A stretch of DNA of 64,000 nt. It comes from Argentina anserina (Eukaryota > Streptophyta > Magnoliopsida > Rosales > Rosaceae). This document shows, in pieces, positions 15,401 through 29,220 of the stretch; position 1 is the first letter of the stretch; the number at the start of each line of letters is the position of its first letter. The notes under the pieces are model-generated. The model saw nothing but the letters and a program-made list of their open reading frames with translations. It had not been told where the DNA came from and ran no database searches. The stretch covers positions 62,001 to 126,000 of the forward strand of contig NW_026089511.1 of assembly GCF_933775445.1 (NCBI RefSeq), written 5' to 3'. Made by a program: the position numbers and the translations under genes.

Positions 15401-16023
15401 CAGAATTGGAATAGTAAAGATACGCAAACGATGTAAAGATACACAATTGGAATAGTAAAGATACGCAAACGATGTAAAGATACTCAGTTTGAAAGAAACA
15501 CACTCCCACACTTGCAAAACTCTCAAATTCAATAGAAACTCGCATCAGAAAGCCTTACAGAAAGATACTCAAACGAGAAATGAAAAGATAGACAATTGGA
15601 ATAGTAAAGATACGCAATCGATGTAAAGATACTCAGTTCGAAAGAAACACACTCCCACACTTGCAAAACTCTCAAATACAATAGAAACTCGCATCAGAAG
15701 CCTTACAGAAAGATACTCAAACGAGAAATGAAAAGATACACAATTGGAATAGTAAAGATACGCAAACGATGTAAAGATACACAATTGGAATAGTAAAGAT
15801 ACGCAAACGATGTAAAGATACTCAGTTTGAAAGAAACACACTCCCACACTTGCAAAACTCTCAAATACAATAGACTCTCGCATCAGAAAGCCTTACAGAA
15901 AGATACTCAAACGAGAAATGAAAAGATACACAATTGGGATAGTAAAGATACGCAATCGATGTAAAGATACTCAGTTTGAAAGAAACACACTCCCACACTT
16001 GCAAAACTCTCAAATACAATAGA
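9476..16023. repeat. 6.9-kb segmental duplication, copy 2
   Basis: Counterpart of 2526-9050. At 12773-12795 it keeps the 23-bp piece missing from copy 1, though with a private change (GATAGTC for GATACTC). The match ends near 16023, where this copy has GAAAATCGCATCAG and copy 1 has GAAACTCGCTTCAG. Beyond that point the array moves into the 2870-bp higher-order repeats. Confidence 0.85.
13449..13538. repeat. 45-bp out-of-register tandem duplication (second copy)
   Basis: Counterpart of 6476-6565 at offset 6973, with the same internal joint. Its presence in both halves of the 6.9-kb duplication means the small rearrangement came before the large one. Confidence 0.85.
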
Positions 16024-16813
16024 AAATCGCATCAGAAGCCTTACAGAAAGATACTCAAACGAGAAATGAAAAGATACACAATTGGAATAGTAAAGATACG
16101 CAAACGATGTAAAGATACACAATTGGAATAGTAAAGATACGCAAACGATGTAAAGATACTCAGTTTGAAAGAAACACACTCCCACACTTGCAAAACTCTC
16201 AAATTCAATAGAAACTCGCATCAGAAAGCCTTACAGAAAGATACTCAAACGAGAAATGAAAAGATACACAATTGGAATAGTAAAGATACGCAAACGATGT
16301 AAAGATACACAATTGGAATAGTAAAGATACGCAATCGATGTAAAGATACTCAGTTTGAAAGAAACACACTCCCACACTTGCAAAACTCTCAAATACAATA
16401 GAAACTCGCATCAGAAGCCTTACAGAAAGATACTCAAATGAGAAATGAAAAGATACACAATTGGAATAGTAAAGATACGCAAACGCTGTAAAGATACACA
16501 ATTGGAATAGTAAAGATACGCAAACGATGTAAAGATACTCAGTTTGAAAGAAACACACTCCCACACTTGCAAAACTCTCAAATACAATAGAAACTCGCAT
16601 CAGAAAGCCTTACAGAAAGATACTCAAACGAGAAATGAAAAGATACAGAATTGGAATAGTAAAGATACGCAAACGATGTAAAGATACACAATTGGAATAG
16701 TAAAGATACGCAAACGATGTAAAGATACTCAGTTTGAAAGAAACACACTCCCACACTTGCAAAACTCTCAAATTCAATAGAAACTCGCATCAGAAAGCCT
16801 TACAGAAAGATAC

Positions 16814-19683
16814 TCAAACGAGAAATGAAAAGATAGACAATTGGAATAGTAAAGATACGCAATCGATGTAAAGATACTCAGTTCGAAAGAAACACACTCC
16901 CACACTTGCAAAACTCTCAAATACAATAGAAACTCGCATCAGAAGCCTTACAGAAAGATACTCAAACGAGAAATGAAAAGATACACAATTGGAATAGTAA
17001 AGATACGCAAACGATGTAAAGATCCACAATTGGAATAGTAAAGATACGGAAACGATGTAAAGATACTCAGTTTGAAAGAAACACACTCCCACACTTGCAA
17101 AACTCTCAAATACAATAGACTCTCGCATCAGAAAGCCTTACAGAAAGATATTCAAACGAGAAATGAAAAGATACACAATTGGGATAGTAAAGATACGCAA
17201 TCGATGTAAAGATACTCAGTTTGAAAGAAACACACTCCCACACTTGCAAAACTCTCAAATACAATAGAAACTCGCATCAGAAGCCTTACAGAAAGATACT
17301 CAAATGAGAAATGAAAAGATACACAATTGGAATAGTAAAGATACGCAAACGCTGTAAAGATACACAATTGGAATAGTAAAGATACGCAAACGATGTAAAG
17401 ATACTCAGTTTGAAAGAAACACACTCCCACACTTGCAAAACTCTCAAATACAATAGAAAATCGCATCAGAAGCCTTACAGAAAGATACTCAAACGAGAAA
17501 TGAAAAGATACACAATTGGAATAGTAAAGATACGCAAACGATGTAAAGATACACAATTGGAATAGTAAAGATACGCAAACGATGTAAAGATACTCAGTTT
17601 GAAAGAAACACACTCCCACACTTGCAAAACTCTCAAATTCAATAGAAACTCGCATCAGAAAGCCTTACAGAAAGATACTCAAACGAGAAATGAAAAGATA
17701 CACAATCGGAATAGTAAAGATACGCAAACGATGTAAAGATACACAATTGGAATAGTAAAGATACGCAAACGATGTAAAGATACTCAGTTTGAAAGAAACA
17801 CACTCCCACACTTGCAAAACTCTCAAATACAATAGAAACTCGCATCAGAAAGCCTTACAGAAAGATACTCAAACGAGAAATGAAAAGATACAGAATTGGA
17901 ATAGTAAAGATACGCAAACGATGTAAAGATACACTATTAGAATAGTAAAGATACGCAAACGATGTAAAGATACTCAGTTTGAAAGAAACACACTCCCACA
18001 CTTGCAAAACTCTCAAATACAATAGAAACTCGCATCAGAAGCCTTACAGAAAGATACTCAAACGAGAAATGAAAAGATACAGAATTGGAATAGTAAAGAT
18101 ACGCAAACGATGTAAAGATACACAATCGGAATAGTAAAGATACGCAAACGATGTAAAGATACTCAGTTTGAGAAAAACACACTCCCACACTTGCAAAACT
18201 CTCAAATACAATAGAAACTCGCTTCAGAAGCCTTACAGAAAGATACTCAAACGAGAAATGAAAAGATACACAATTGGAATAGTAAAGATACGCAAACGAT
18301 GTAAAGAAACACAATTGGAATAGTAAAGATACGCAAACGATGTAAAGATACTCAGTTTGAAAGAAACACACTCCCACACTTGCAAAACTCTCAAATACAA
18401 TAGAAACTCGCATCAGAAAGCCTTATAGAAAGATACTCAAACGAGAAATGAAAAGATACAGAATTGGAATAGTAAAGATACGCAAACGATGTAAAGATAC
18501 ACAATTGGAATAGTAAAGATACGCAAACGATGTAAAGATACTCAGTTTGAAAGAAACACACTCCCACACTTGCAAAACTCTCAAATTCAATAGAAACTCG
18601 CATCAGAAAGCCTTACAGAAAGATACTCAAACGAGAAATGAAAAGATACACAATTGGAATAGTAAAGATACGCAAACGATGTAAAGATACACAATTGGAA
18701 TAGTAAAGATACGCAAACGATGTAAAGATACTCAGTTTGAAAAAAACACACTCCCACACTTGCAAAACTCTCAAATTCAATAGAAACTCGCATCAGAAAG
18801 CCTTACAGAAAGATACTCAAACGAGAAATGAAAAGATACACAATTGGAATAGTAAAGATACGCAAACGATGTAAAGATACTCAGTTTGAAAGAAACACAC
18901 TCCCACACTTGCAAAACTCTCAAATTCAATAGAAACTCGCATCAGAAAGCCTTACAGAAAGATACTCAAACGAGAAATGAAAAGATACACAATTGGAATA
19001 GTAAAGATACGCAAACGATGTAAAGATACACTATTAGAATAGTAAAGATACGCAAACGATGTAAAGATACTCAGTTTGAAAGAAACACACTCCCACACTT
19101 GCAAAACTCTCAAATACAATAGAAACTCGCATCAGAAGCCTTACAGAAAGATACTCAAACGAGAAATGAAAAGATACACAATTGGAATAGTAAAGATACG
19201 CAAACGATGTAAAGATACTCAGTTTGAAAGAAACACACTCCCACACTTGCAAAACTCTCAAATTCAATAGAAACTCGCATCAGAAAGCCTTACAGAAAGA
19301 TACTCAAACGAGAAATGAAAAGATACACAATTGGAATAGTAAAGATACGCAAACGATGTAAAGAAACACAATTGGAATAGTAAAGATACGCAAACGATGT
19401 AAAGATACTCAGTTTGAAAGAAACACACTCCCACACTTGCAAAACTCTCAAATACAATAGAAACTCGCATCAGAAAGCCTTACAGAAAGATACTCAAACG
19501 AGAAATGAAAAGATACACAATTGGAATAGTAAAGATACGCAAACGATGTAAAGATACACAATTGGAATAGTAAAGATACGCAAACGATGTAAAGATACTC
19601 AGTTTGAAAGAAACACACTCCCACACTTGCAAAACTCTCAAATTCAATAGAAACTCGCATCAGAAAGCCTTACAGAAAGATAC
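16814..19683. repeat. 2870-bp higher-order repeat, copy 1
   Basis: First of three consecutive copies. Landmarks repeat at 2870 bp: the GATAGACAATTGG monomer at 16814 and 19684, the GCAATCGATG monomer at 17152 and 20022, and the CACAATCGG monomer near 17701 and 20571. The length fits 16 monomers, 12 with two B modules and 4 with one; I count four single-B monomers in it. The start point is arbitrary. A private GATACGGAAACG variant occurs near 17044. Confidence 0.85.
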
Positions 19684-22553
19684 TCAAACGAGAAATGAAA
19701 AGATAGACAATTGGAATAGTAAAGATACGCAATCGATGTAAAGATACTCAGTTCGAAAGAAACACACTCCCACACTTGCAAAACTCTCAAATACAATAGA
19801 AACTCGCATCAGAAGCCTTACAGAAAGATACTCAAACGAGAAATGAAAAGATACACAATTGGAATAGTAAAGATACGCAAACGATGTAAAGATCCACAAT
19901 TGGAATAGTAAAGATACGCAAACGATGTAAAGATACTCAGTTTGAAAGAAACACACTCCCACACTTGCAAAACTCTCAAATACAATAGACTCTCGCATCA
20001 GAAAGCCTTACAGAAAGATACTCAAACGAGAAATGAAAAGATACACAATTGGGATAGTAAAGATACGCAATCGATGTAAAGATACTCAGTTTGAAAGAAA
20101 CACACTCCCACACTTGCAAAACTCTCAAATACAATAGAAACTCGCATCAGAAGCCTTACAGAAAGATACTCAAATGAGAAATGAAAAGATACACAATTGG
20201 AATAGTAAAGATACGCAAACGCTGTAAAGATACACAATTGGAATAGTAAAGATACGCAAACGATGTAAAGATACTCAGTTTGAAAGAAACACACTCCCAC
20301 ACTTGCAAAACTCTCAAATACAATAGAAAATCGCATCAGAAGCCTTACAGAAAGATACTCAAACGAGAAATGAAAAGATACACAATTGGAATAGTAAAGA
20401 TACGCAAACGATGTAAAGATACACAATTGGAATAGTAAAGATACGCAAACGATGTAAAGATACTCAGTTTGAAAGAAACACACTCCCACACTTGCAAAAC
20501 TCTCAAATTCAATAGAAACTCGCATCAGAAAGCCTTACAGAAAGATACTCAAACGAGAAATGAAAAGATACACAATCGGAATAGTAAAGATACGCAAACG
20601 ATGTAAAGATACACAATTGGAATAGTAAAGATACGCAAACGATGTAAAGATACTCAGTTTGAAAGAAACACACTCCCACACTTGCAAAACTCTCAAATAC
20701 AATAGAAACTCGCATCAGAAAGCCTTACAGAAAGATACTCAAACGAGAAATGAAAAGATACAGAATTGGAATAGTAAAGATACGCAAACGATGTAAAGAT
20801 ACACTATTAGAATAGTAAAGATACGCAAACGATGTAAAGATACTCAGTTTGAAAGAAACACACTCCCACACTTGCAAAACTCTCAAATACAATAGAAACT
20901 CGCATCAGAAGCCTTACAGAAAGATACTCAAACGAGAAATGAAAAGATACAGAATTGGAATAGTAAAGATACGCAAACGATGTAAAGATACACAATCGGA
21001 ATAGTAAAGATACGCAAACGATGTAAAGATACTCAGTTTGAGAAAAACACACTCCCACACTTGCAAAACTCTCAAATACAATAGAAACTCGCTTCAGAAG
21101 CCTTACAGAAAGATACTCAAACGAGAAATGAAAAGATACACAATTGGAATAGTAAAGATACGCAAACGATGTAAAGATACACAATTGGAATAGTAAAGAT
21201 ACGCAAACGATGTAAAGATACTCAGTTTGAAAGAAACACACTCCCACACTTGCAAAACTCTCAAATACAATAGAAACTCGCATCAGAAAGCCTTATAGAA
21301 AGATACTCAAACGAGAAATGAAAAGATACAGAATTGGAATAGTAAAGATACGCAAACGATGTAAAGATACACAATTGGAATAGTAAAGATACGCAAACGA
21401 TGTAAAGATACTCAGTTTGAAAGAAACACACTCCCACACTTGCAAAACTCTCAAATTCAATAGAAACTCGCATCAGAAAGCCTTACAGAAAGATACTCAA
21501 ACGAGAAATGAAAAGATACACAATTGGAATAGTAAAGATACGCAAACGATGTAAAGATACACAATTGGAATAGTAAAGATACGCAAACGATGTAAAGATA
21601 CTCAGTTTGAAAAAAACACACTCCCACACTTGCAAAACTCTCAAATTCAATAGAAACTCGCATCAGAAAGCCTTACAGAAAGATACTCAAACGAGAAATG
21701 AAAAGATATACAATTGGAATAGTAAAGATACGCAAACGATGTAAAGATACTCAGTTTGAAAGAAACACACTCCCACACTTGCAAAACTCTCAAATTCAAT
21801 AGAAACTCGCATCAGAAAGCCTTACAGAAAGATACTCAAACGAGAAATGAAAAGATACACAATTGGAATAGTAAAGATACGCAAACGATGTAAAGATACA
21901 CTATTAGAATAGTAAAGATACGCAAACGATGTAAAGATACTCAGTTTGAAAGAAACACACTCCCACACTTGCAAAACTCTCAAATACAATAGAAACTCGC
22001 ATCAGAAGCCTTACAGAAAGATACTCAAACGAGAAATGAAAAGATACACAATTGGAATAGTAAAGATACGCAAACGATGTAAAGATACTCAGTTTGAAAG
22101 AAACACACTCCCACACTTGCAAAACTCTCAAATTCAATAGAAACTCGCATCAGAAAGCCTTACAGAAAGATACTCAAACGAGAAATGAAAAGATACACAA
22201 TTGGAATAGTAAAGATACGCAAACGATGTAAAGAAACACAATTGGAATAGTAAAGATACGCAAACGATGTAAAGATACTCAGTTTGAAAGAAACACACTC
22301 CCACACTTGCAAAACTCTCAAATACAATAGAAACTCGCATCAGAAAGCCTTACAGAAAGATACTCAAACGAGAAATGAAAAGATACACAATTGGAATAGT
22401 AAAGATACGCAAACGATGTAAAGATACACAATTGGAATAGTAAAGATACGCAAACGATGTAAAGATACTCAGTTTGAAAGAAACACACTCCCACACTTGC
22501 AAAACACTCAAATTCAATAGAAACTCGCATCAGAAAGCCTTACAGAAAGATAC
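19684..22553. repeat. 2870-bp higher-order repeat, copy 2
   Basis: Second copy of the 16-monomer unit, colinear with the first at an offset of exactly 2870 and with the third until the latter's insertion. One GAAACACAATTGG form in copy 1 (near 18305) is GATACACAATTGG here (near 21176), showing point-level divergence between copies. Confidence 0.85.
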
Positions 22554-25500
22554 TCAAACGAGAAATGAAAAGATAGACAATTGGAATAGTAAAGATACGC
22601 AATCGATGTAAAGATACTCAGTTCGAAAGAAACACACTCCCACACTTGCAAAACTCTCAAATACAATAGAAACTCGCATCAGAAGCCTTACAGAAAGATA
22701 CTCAAACGAGAAATGAAAAGATACACAATTGGAATAGTAAAGATACGCAAACGATGTAAAGATCCACAATTGGAATAGTAAAGATACGCAAACGATGTAA
22801 AGATACTCAGTTTGAAAGAAACACACTCCCACACTTGCAAAACTCTCAAATACAATAGACTCTCGCATCAGAAAGCCTTACAGAAAGATACTCAAACGAG
22901 AAATGAAAAGATACACAATTGGGATAGTAAAGATACGCAATCGATGTAAAGATACTCAGTTTGAAAGAAACACACTCCCACACTTGCAAAACTCTCAAAT
23001 ACAATAGAAACTCGCATCAGAAGCCTTACAGAAAGATACTCAAATGAGAAATGAAAAGATACACAATTGGAATAGTAAAGATACGCAAACGCTGTAAAGA
23101 TACACAATTGGAATAGTAAAGATACGCAAACGATGTAAAGATACTCAGTTTGAAAGAAACACACTCCCACACTTGCAAAACTCTCAAATACAATAGAAAC
23201 TCGCATCAGAAAGCCTTACAGAAAGATACTTAAACGAGAAATGAAAAGATACAGAATTGGAATAGTAAAGATACGCAAACGATGTAAAGATACACAATTG
23301 GAATAGTAAAGATACGCAAACGATGTAAAGATACTCAGTTTGAAAGAAACACACTCCCACACTTGCAAAACTCTCAAATACAATAGAAACTCGCATCAGA
23401 AGCCTTACAGAAAGATACTCAAACGAGAAATGAAAAGATACACAATTGGAATAGTAAAGATACGCAATCGATGTAAAGATACTCAGTTTGAAAGAAACAC
23501 ACTCCCACACTTGCAAAACTCTCAAATACAATAGAAACTCGCATCAGAAGCCTTACAGAAAGATACTCAAATGAGAAATGAAAAGATACACAATTGGAAT
23601 AGTAAAGATACGCAAACGCTGTAAAGATACACAATTGGAATAGTAAAGATACGCAAACGATGTAAAGATACTCAGTTTGAAAGAAACACACTCCCACACT
23701 TGCAAAACTCTCAAATACAATAGAAAATCGCATCAGAAGCCTTACAGAAAGATACTCAAACGAGAAATGAAAAGATACACAATTGGAATAGTAAAGATAC
23801 GCAAACGATGTAAAGATACACAATTGGAATAGTAAAGATACGCAAACGATGTAAAGATACTCAGTTTGAAAGAAACACACTCCCACACTTGCAAAACTCT
23901 CAAATTCAATAGAAACTCGCATCAGAAAGCCTTACAGAAAGATACTCAAACGAGAAATGAAAAGATACACAATCGGAATAGTAAAGATACGCAAACGATG
24001 TAAAGATACACAATTGGAATAGTAAAGATACGCAAACGATGTAAAGATACTCAGTTTGAAAGAAACACACTCCCACACTTGCAAAACTCTCAAATACAAT
24101 AGAAACTCGCATCAGAAAGCCTTACAGAAAGATACTCAAACGAGAAATGAAAAGATACAGAATTGGAATAGTAAAGATACGCAAACGATGTAAAGATACA
24201 CTATTAGAATAGTAAAGATACGCAAACGATGTAAAGATACTCAGTTTGAAAGAAACACACTCCCACACTTGCAAAACTCTCAAATACAATAGAAACTCGC
24301 ATCAGAAGCCTTACAGAAAGATACTCAAACGAGAAATGAAAAGATACAGAATTGGAATAGTAAAGATACGCAAACGATGTAAAGATACACAATCGGAATA
24401 GTAAAGATACGCAAACGATGTAAAGATACTCAGTTTGAGAAAAACACACTCCCACACTTGCAAAACTCTCAAATACAATAGAAACTCGCTTCAGAAGCCT
24501 TACAGAAAGATACTCAAACGAGAAATGAAAAGATACACAATTGGAATAGTAAAGATACGCAAACGATGTAAAGAAACACAATTGGAATAGTAAAGATACG
24601 CAAACGATGTAAAGATACTCAGTTTAAAAGAAACACACTCCCACACTTGCAAAACTCTCAAATACAATAGAAACTCGCATCAGAAAGCCTTATAGAAAGA
24701 TACTCAAACGAGAAATGAAAAGATACAGAATTGGAATAGTAAAGATACGCAAACGATGTAAAGATACACAATTGGAATAGTAAAGATACGCAAACGATGT
24801 AAAGATACTCAGTTTGAAAGAAACACACTCCCACACTTGCAAAACTCTCAAATTCAATAGAAACTCGCATCAGAAAGCCTTACAGAAAGATACTCAAACG
24901 AGAAATGAAAAGATACACAATTGGAATAGTAAAGATACGCAAACGATGTAAAGATACACAATTGGAATAGTAAAGATACGCAAACGATGTAAAGATACTC
25001 AGTTTGAAAAAAACACACTCCCACACTTGCAAAACTCTCAAATTCAATAGAAACTCGCATCAGAAAGCCTTACAGAAAGATACTCAAACGAGAAATGAAA
25101 AGATACACAATTGGAATAGTAAAGATACGCAAACGATGTAAAGATACTCAGTTTGAAAGAAACACACTCCCACACTTGCAAAACTCTCAAATTCAATAGA
25201 AACTCGCATCAGAAAGCCTTACAGAAAGATACTCAAACGAGAAATGAAAAGATACACAATTGGAATAGTAAAGATACGCAAACGATGTAAAGATACACTA
25301 TTAGAATAGTAAAGATACGCAAACGATGTAAAGATACTCAGTTTGAAAGAAACACACTCCCACACTTGCAAAACTCTCAAATACAATAGAAACTCGCATC
25401 AGAAGCCTTACAGAAAGATACTCAAACGAGAAATGAAAAGATACACAATTGGAATAGTAAAGATACGCAAACGATGTAAAGATACTCAGTTTGAAAGAAA

Positions 25501-25950
25501 CACACTCCCACACTTGCAAAACTCTCAAATTCAATAGAAACTCGCATCAGAAAGCCTTACAGAAAGATACTCAAACGAGAAATGAAAAGATACACAATTG
25601 GAATAGTAAAGATACGCAAACGATGTAAAGAAACACAATTGGAATAGTAAAGATACGCAAACGATGTAAAGATACTCAGTTTGAAAGAAACACACTCCCA
25701 CACTTGCAAAACTCTCAAATACAATAGAAACTCGCATCAGAAAGCCTTACAGAAAGATACTCAAACGAGAAATGAAAAGATACACAATTGGAATAGTAAA
25801 GATACGCAAACGATGTAAAGATACACAATTGGAATAGTAAAGATACGCAAACGATGTAAAGATACTCAGTTTGAAAGAAACACACTCCCACACTTGCAAA
25901 ACTCTCAAATTCAATAGAAACTCGCATCAGAAAGCCTTACAGAAAGATAC
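22554..25950. repeat. 2870-bp higher-order repeat, copy 3, enlarged to 3397 bp
   Basis: Third copy. It is longer by 527 bp, the length of two 189-bp and one 149-bp monomer, gained between about 23100 and 23530. Downstream landmarks then follow those of copy 2 at an offset of 3397 (20022 to 23419, 21261 to 24658, 22554 to 25951). The extra monomers contain repeats of the GCAATCGATG and GCAAACGCTG landmarks found nearby, which fits a local duplication. Confidence 0.8.
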
Positions 25951-26403
25951 TCAAACGAGAAATGAAAAGATACACAATTGGAATAGTAAAGATACGCAAT
26001 CGATATAAAGATACTCAGTTCGAAAGAAACACACTCCCACACTTGCAAAACTCTCAAATACAATAGAAACTCGCATCAGAAGCCTTACAGAAAGATACTC
26101 AAACGAGAAATGAAAAGATACACAATTGGAATAGTAAAGATACGCAAACGATGTAAAGATACACAATTGGAATAGTAAAGATACGCAAACGATGTAAAGA
26201 TACTCAGTTTGAAAGAAACACACTCCCACACTTGCAAAACTCTCAAATACAATAGACTCTCGCATCAGAAAGCCTTACAGAAAGATACTCAAACGAGAAA
26301 TGAAAAGATACACAATTGGGATAGTAAAGATACGCAATCGATGTAAAGATACTCAGTTTGAAAGAAACACACTCCCACACTTGCAAAACTCTTAAATACA
26401 ATA

Positions 26404-26633
26404 GAAACTCGCATCAGAAGCCTTACAGAAAGATACTCAAATGAGAAATGAAAAGATACACCATTGGAATAGTAAAGATACGCAAACGCTGTAAAGATAC
26501 AGAATTGGAATAGTAAAGATACGCAAACGATGTAAAGATACACAATTGGAATAGTAAAGATACGCAAACGATGTAAAGATACTCAGTTTGAAAGAAACAC
26601 ACTCCCACACTTGCAAAACTCTCAAATACAATA
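26404..26633. repeat. 230-bp monomer with three B modules
   Basis: The only monomer I noticed with three consecutive 41-bp B modules, starting GATACACCATTGG, GATACAGAATTGG and GATACACAATTGG. Its length is exactly 189 plus 41, so the B module itself is the unit gained and lost. The first B carries two private marks, CACCATTGG and GCAAACGCTG. Confidence 0.85.
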
Positions 26634-29040
26634 GAAACTCGCATCAGAAAGCCTTACAGAAAGATACTCAAACGAGAAATGAAAAGATACAGAATTGGAA
26701 TAGTAAAGATACGCAAACGATGTAAAGAAACACAATTGGAATAGTAAAGATACGCAAACGATGTAAAGATACTAAGTTTGAAAGAAACACACTCCCACAC
26801 TTGCAAAACTCTCAAATACAATAGAAACTCGCATCAGAAAGCCTTACAGAAAGATACTCAAACGAGAAATGAAAAGATACAGAATTGGAATAGTAAAGAT
26901 ACGCAAACGATGTAAAGATACTCAGTTTGAGAAAAACACACTCCCACACTTGCAAAACTCTCAAATACAATAGAAACTCGCTTCAGAAGCCTTACAGAAA
27001 GATACTCAAATGAGAAATGAAAAGATACAGAATTGGAATAGTAAAGATACGCAAACGATGTAAAGAAACACAATTGGAATAGTAAAGATACGCAAACGAT
27101 GTAAAGATACTAAGTTTGAAAGAAACACACTCCCACACTTGCAAAACTCTCAAATACAATAGAAACTCGCATCAGAAAGCCTTACAAAAAGATACTCAAA
27201 CGAGAAATGAAAAGATACACAATTGGAATAGTAAAGATACGCAAACGATGTAAAGATACTCAGTTTGAGAAAAACACACTCCCACACTTGCAAAACTCTC
27301 AAATACAATAGAAACTCGCATCAGAAGCCTTACAGAAAGATACTCAAACGAGAAATGAAAAGATACAGAATTGGAATAGTAAAGATACGCAAACGATGTA
27401 AAGATACACAATCGGAATAGTAAAGATACGCAAACGATGTAAAGATACTCAGTTTGAGAAAAACACACTCCCACACTTGCAAAACTCTCAAATACAATAG
27501 AAACTCGCTTCAGAAGCCTTACAGAAAGATACTCAAACGAGAAATGAAAAGATACACAATTGGAATAGTAAAGATACGCAAACGATGTAAAGATACACAA
27601 TTGGAATAGTAAAGATACGCAAACGATGTAAAGATACTCAGTTTGAAAGAAACACACTCCCACACTTGCAAAACTCTCAAATACAATAGAAACTCGCATC
27701 AGAAAGCCTTATAGAAAGATACTCAAACGAGAAATGAAAAGATACAGAATTGGAATAGTAAAGATACGCAAACGATGTAAAGATACACAATTGGAATAGT
27801 AAAGATACGCAAACGATGTAAAGATACTCAGTTTGAAAGAAACACACTCCCACACTTGCAAAACTCTCAAATTCAATAGAAACTCGCATCAGAAAGCCTT
27901 ACAGAAAAATACTCAAACGAGAAATGAAAAGATACACAATTGGAATAGTAAAGATACGCAAACGATGTAAAGATACTCAGTTTGAAAGAAACACACTCCC
28001 ACACTTGCAAAACTCTCAAATTCAATAGAAACTCGCATCAGAAAGCCTTACAGAAAGATACTCAAACGAGAAATGAAAAGATACAGAATTGGAATAGTAA
28101 AGATACGCAAACGATGTAAAGATACACAATTGGAATAGTAAAGATACGCAAACGATGTAAAGATACTCAGTTTGAAAGAAACACACTCCCACACTTGCAA
28201 AACTCTCATATACAATAGAAAATCGCATCAGAAGCCTTACAGAAAGATACTCAAACGAGAAATGAAAAGATACACAATTGGAATAGTAAAGATACGCAAA
28301 CGATGTAAAGATACACAATTGGAATAGTAAAGATACGCAAACGATGTAAAGATACTAAGTTTGAAAGAAACACACTCCCACACTTGCAAAACTCTCAAAT
28401 ACAATAGAAACTCGCATCAGAAAGCCTTACAGAAAGATACTCAAACGAGAAATGAAAAGATACAGAATTGGAATAGTAAAGATACGCAAACGATGTAAAG
28501 ATACACAATTGGAATAGTAAAGATACGCAAACGATGTAAAGATACTCAGTTTGAAAGAAACACACTCCCACACTTGCAAAACTCTCAAATTCAATAGAAA
28601 CTCGCATCAGAAAGCCTTACAGAAAGATACTCAAACGAGAAATGAAAAGATACAGAATTGGAATAGTAAAGATACGCAAACGATGTAAAGATACACAATT
28701 GGAATAGTAAAGATACGCAAACGATGTAAAGATACTCAGTTTGAAAGAAACACACTCCCACACTTGCAAAACTCTCATATACAATAGAAAATCGCATCAG
28801 AAGCCTTACAGAAAGATACTCAAACGAGAAATGAAAAGATACACAATTGGAATAGTAAAGATACGCAAACGATGTAAAGATACACAATTGGAATAGTAAA
28901 GATACGCAAACGATGTAAAGATACTAAGTTTGAAAGAAACACACTCCCACACTTGCAAAACTCTCAAATACAATAGAAACTCGCATCAGAAAGCCTTACA
29001 GAAAGATACTCAAACGAGAAATGAAAAGATACAGAATTGG

Positions 29041-29220
29041 AATAGTAAAGATACGCAAACGATGTAAAGATACACAATTGGAATAGTAAAGATACGCAAA
29101 CGATGTAAAGATACTCAGTTTGAAAGAAACAATAGTAAAGATACGCAAACGATGTAAAGATACACAATTGGAATAGTAAAGATACGCAAACGATGTAAAG
29201 ATACTCAGTTTGAAAGAAAC
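29041..29220. repeat. 90-bp perfect tandem duplication out of monomer register
   Basis: Bases 29041-29130 are repeated exactly at 29131-29220. The joint GAAAGAAAC/AATAGTAAAG links the middle of module C to the middle of module B and does not respect GATAC boundaries. It appears once in the window and looks like a recent slippage or end-joining event. Confidence 0.9.
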
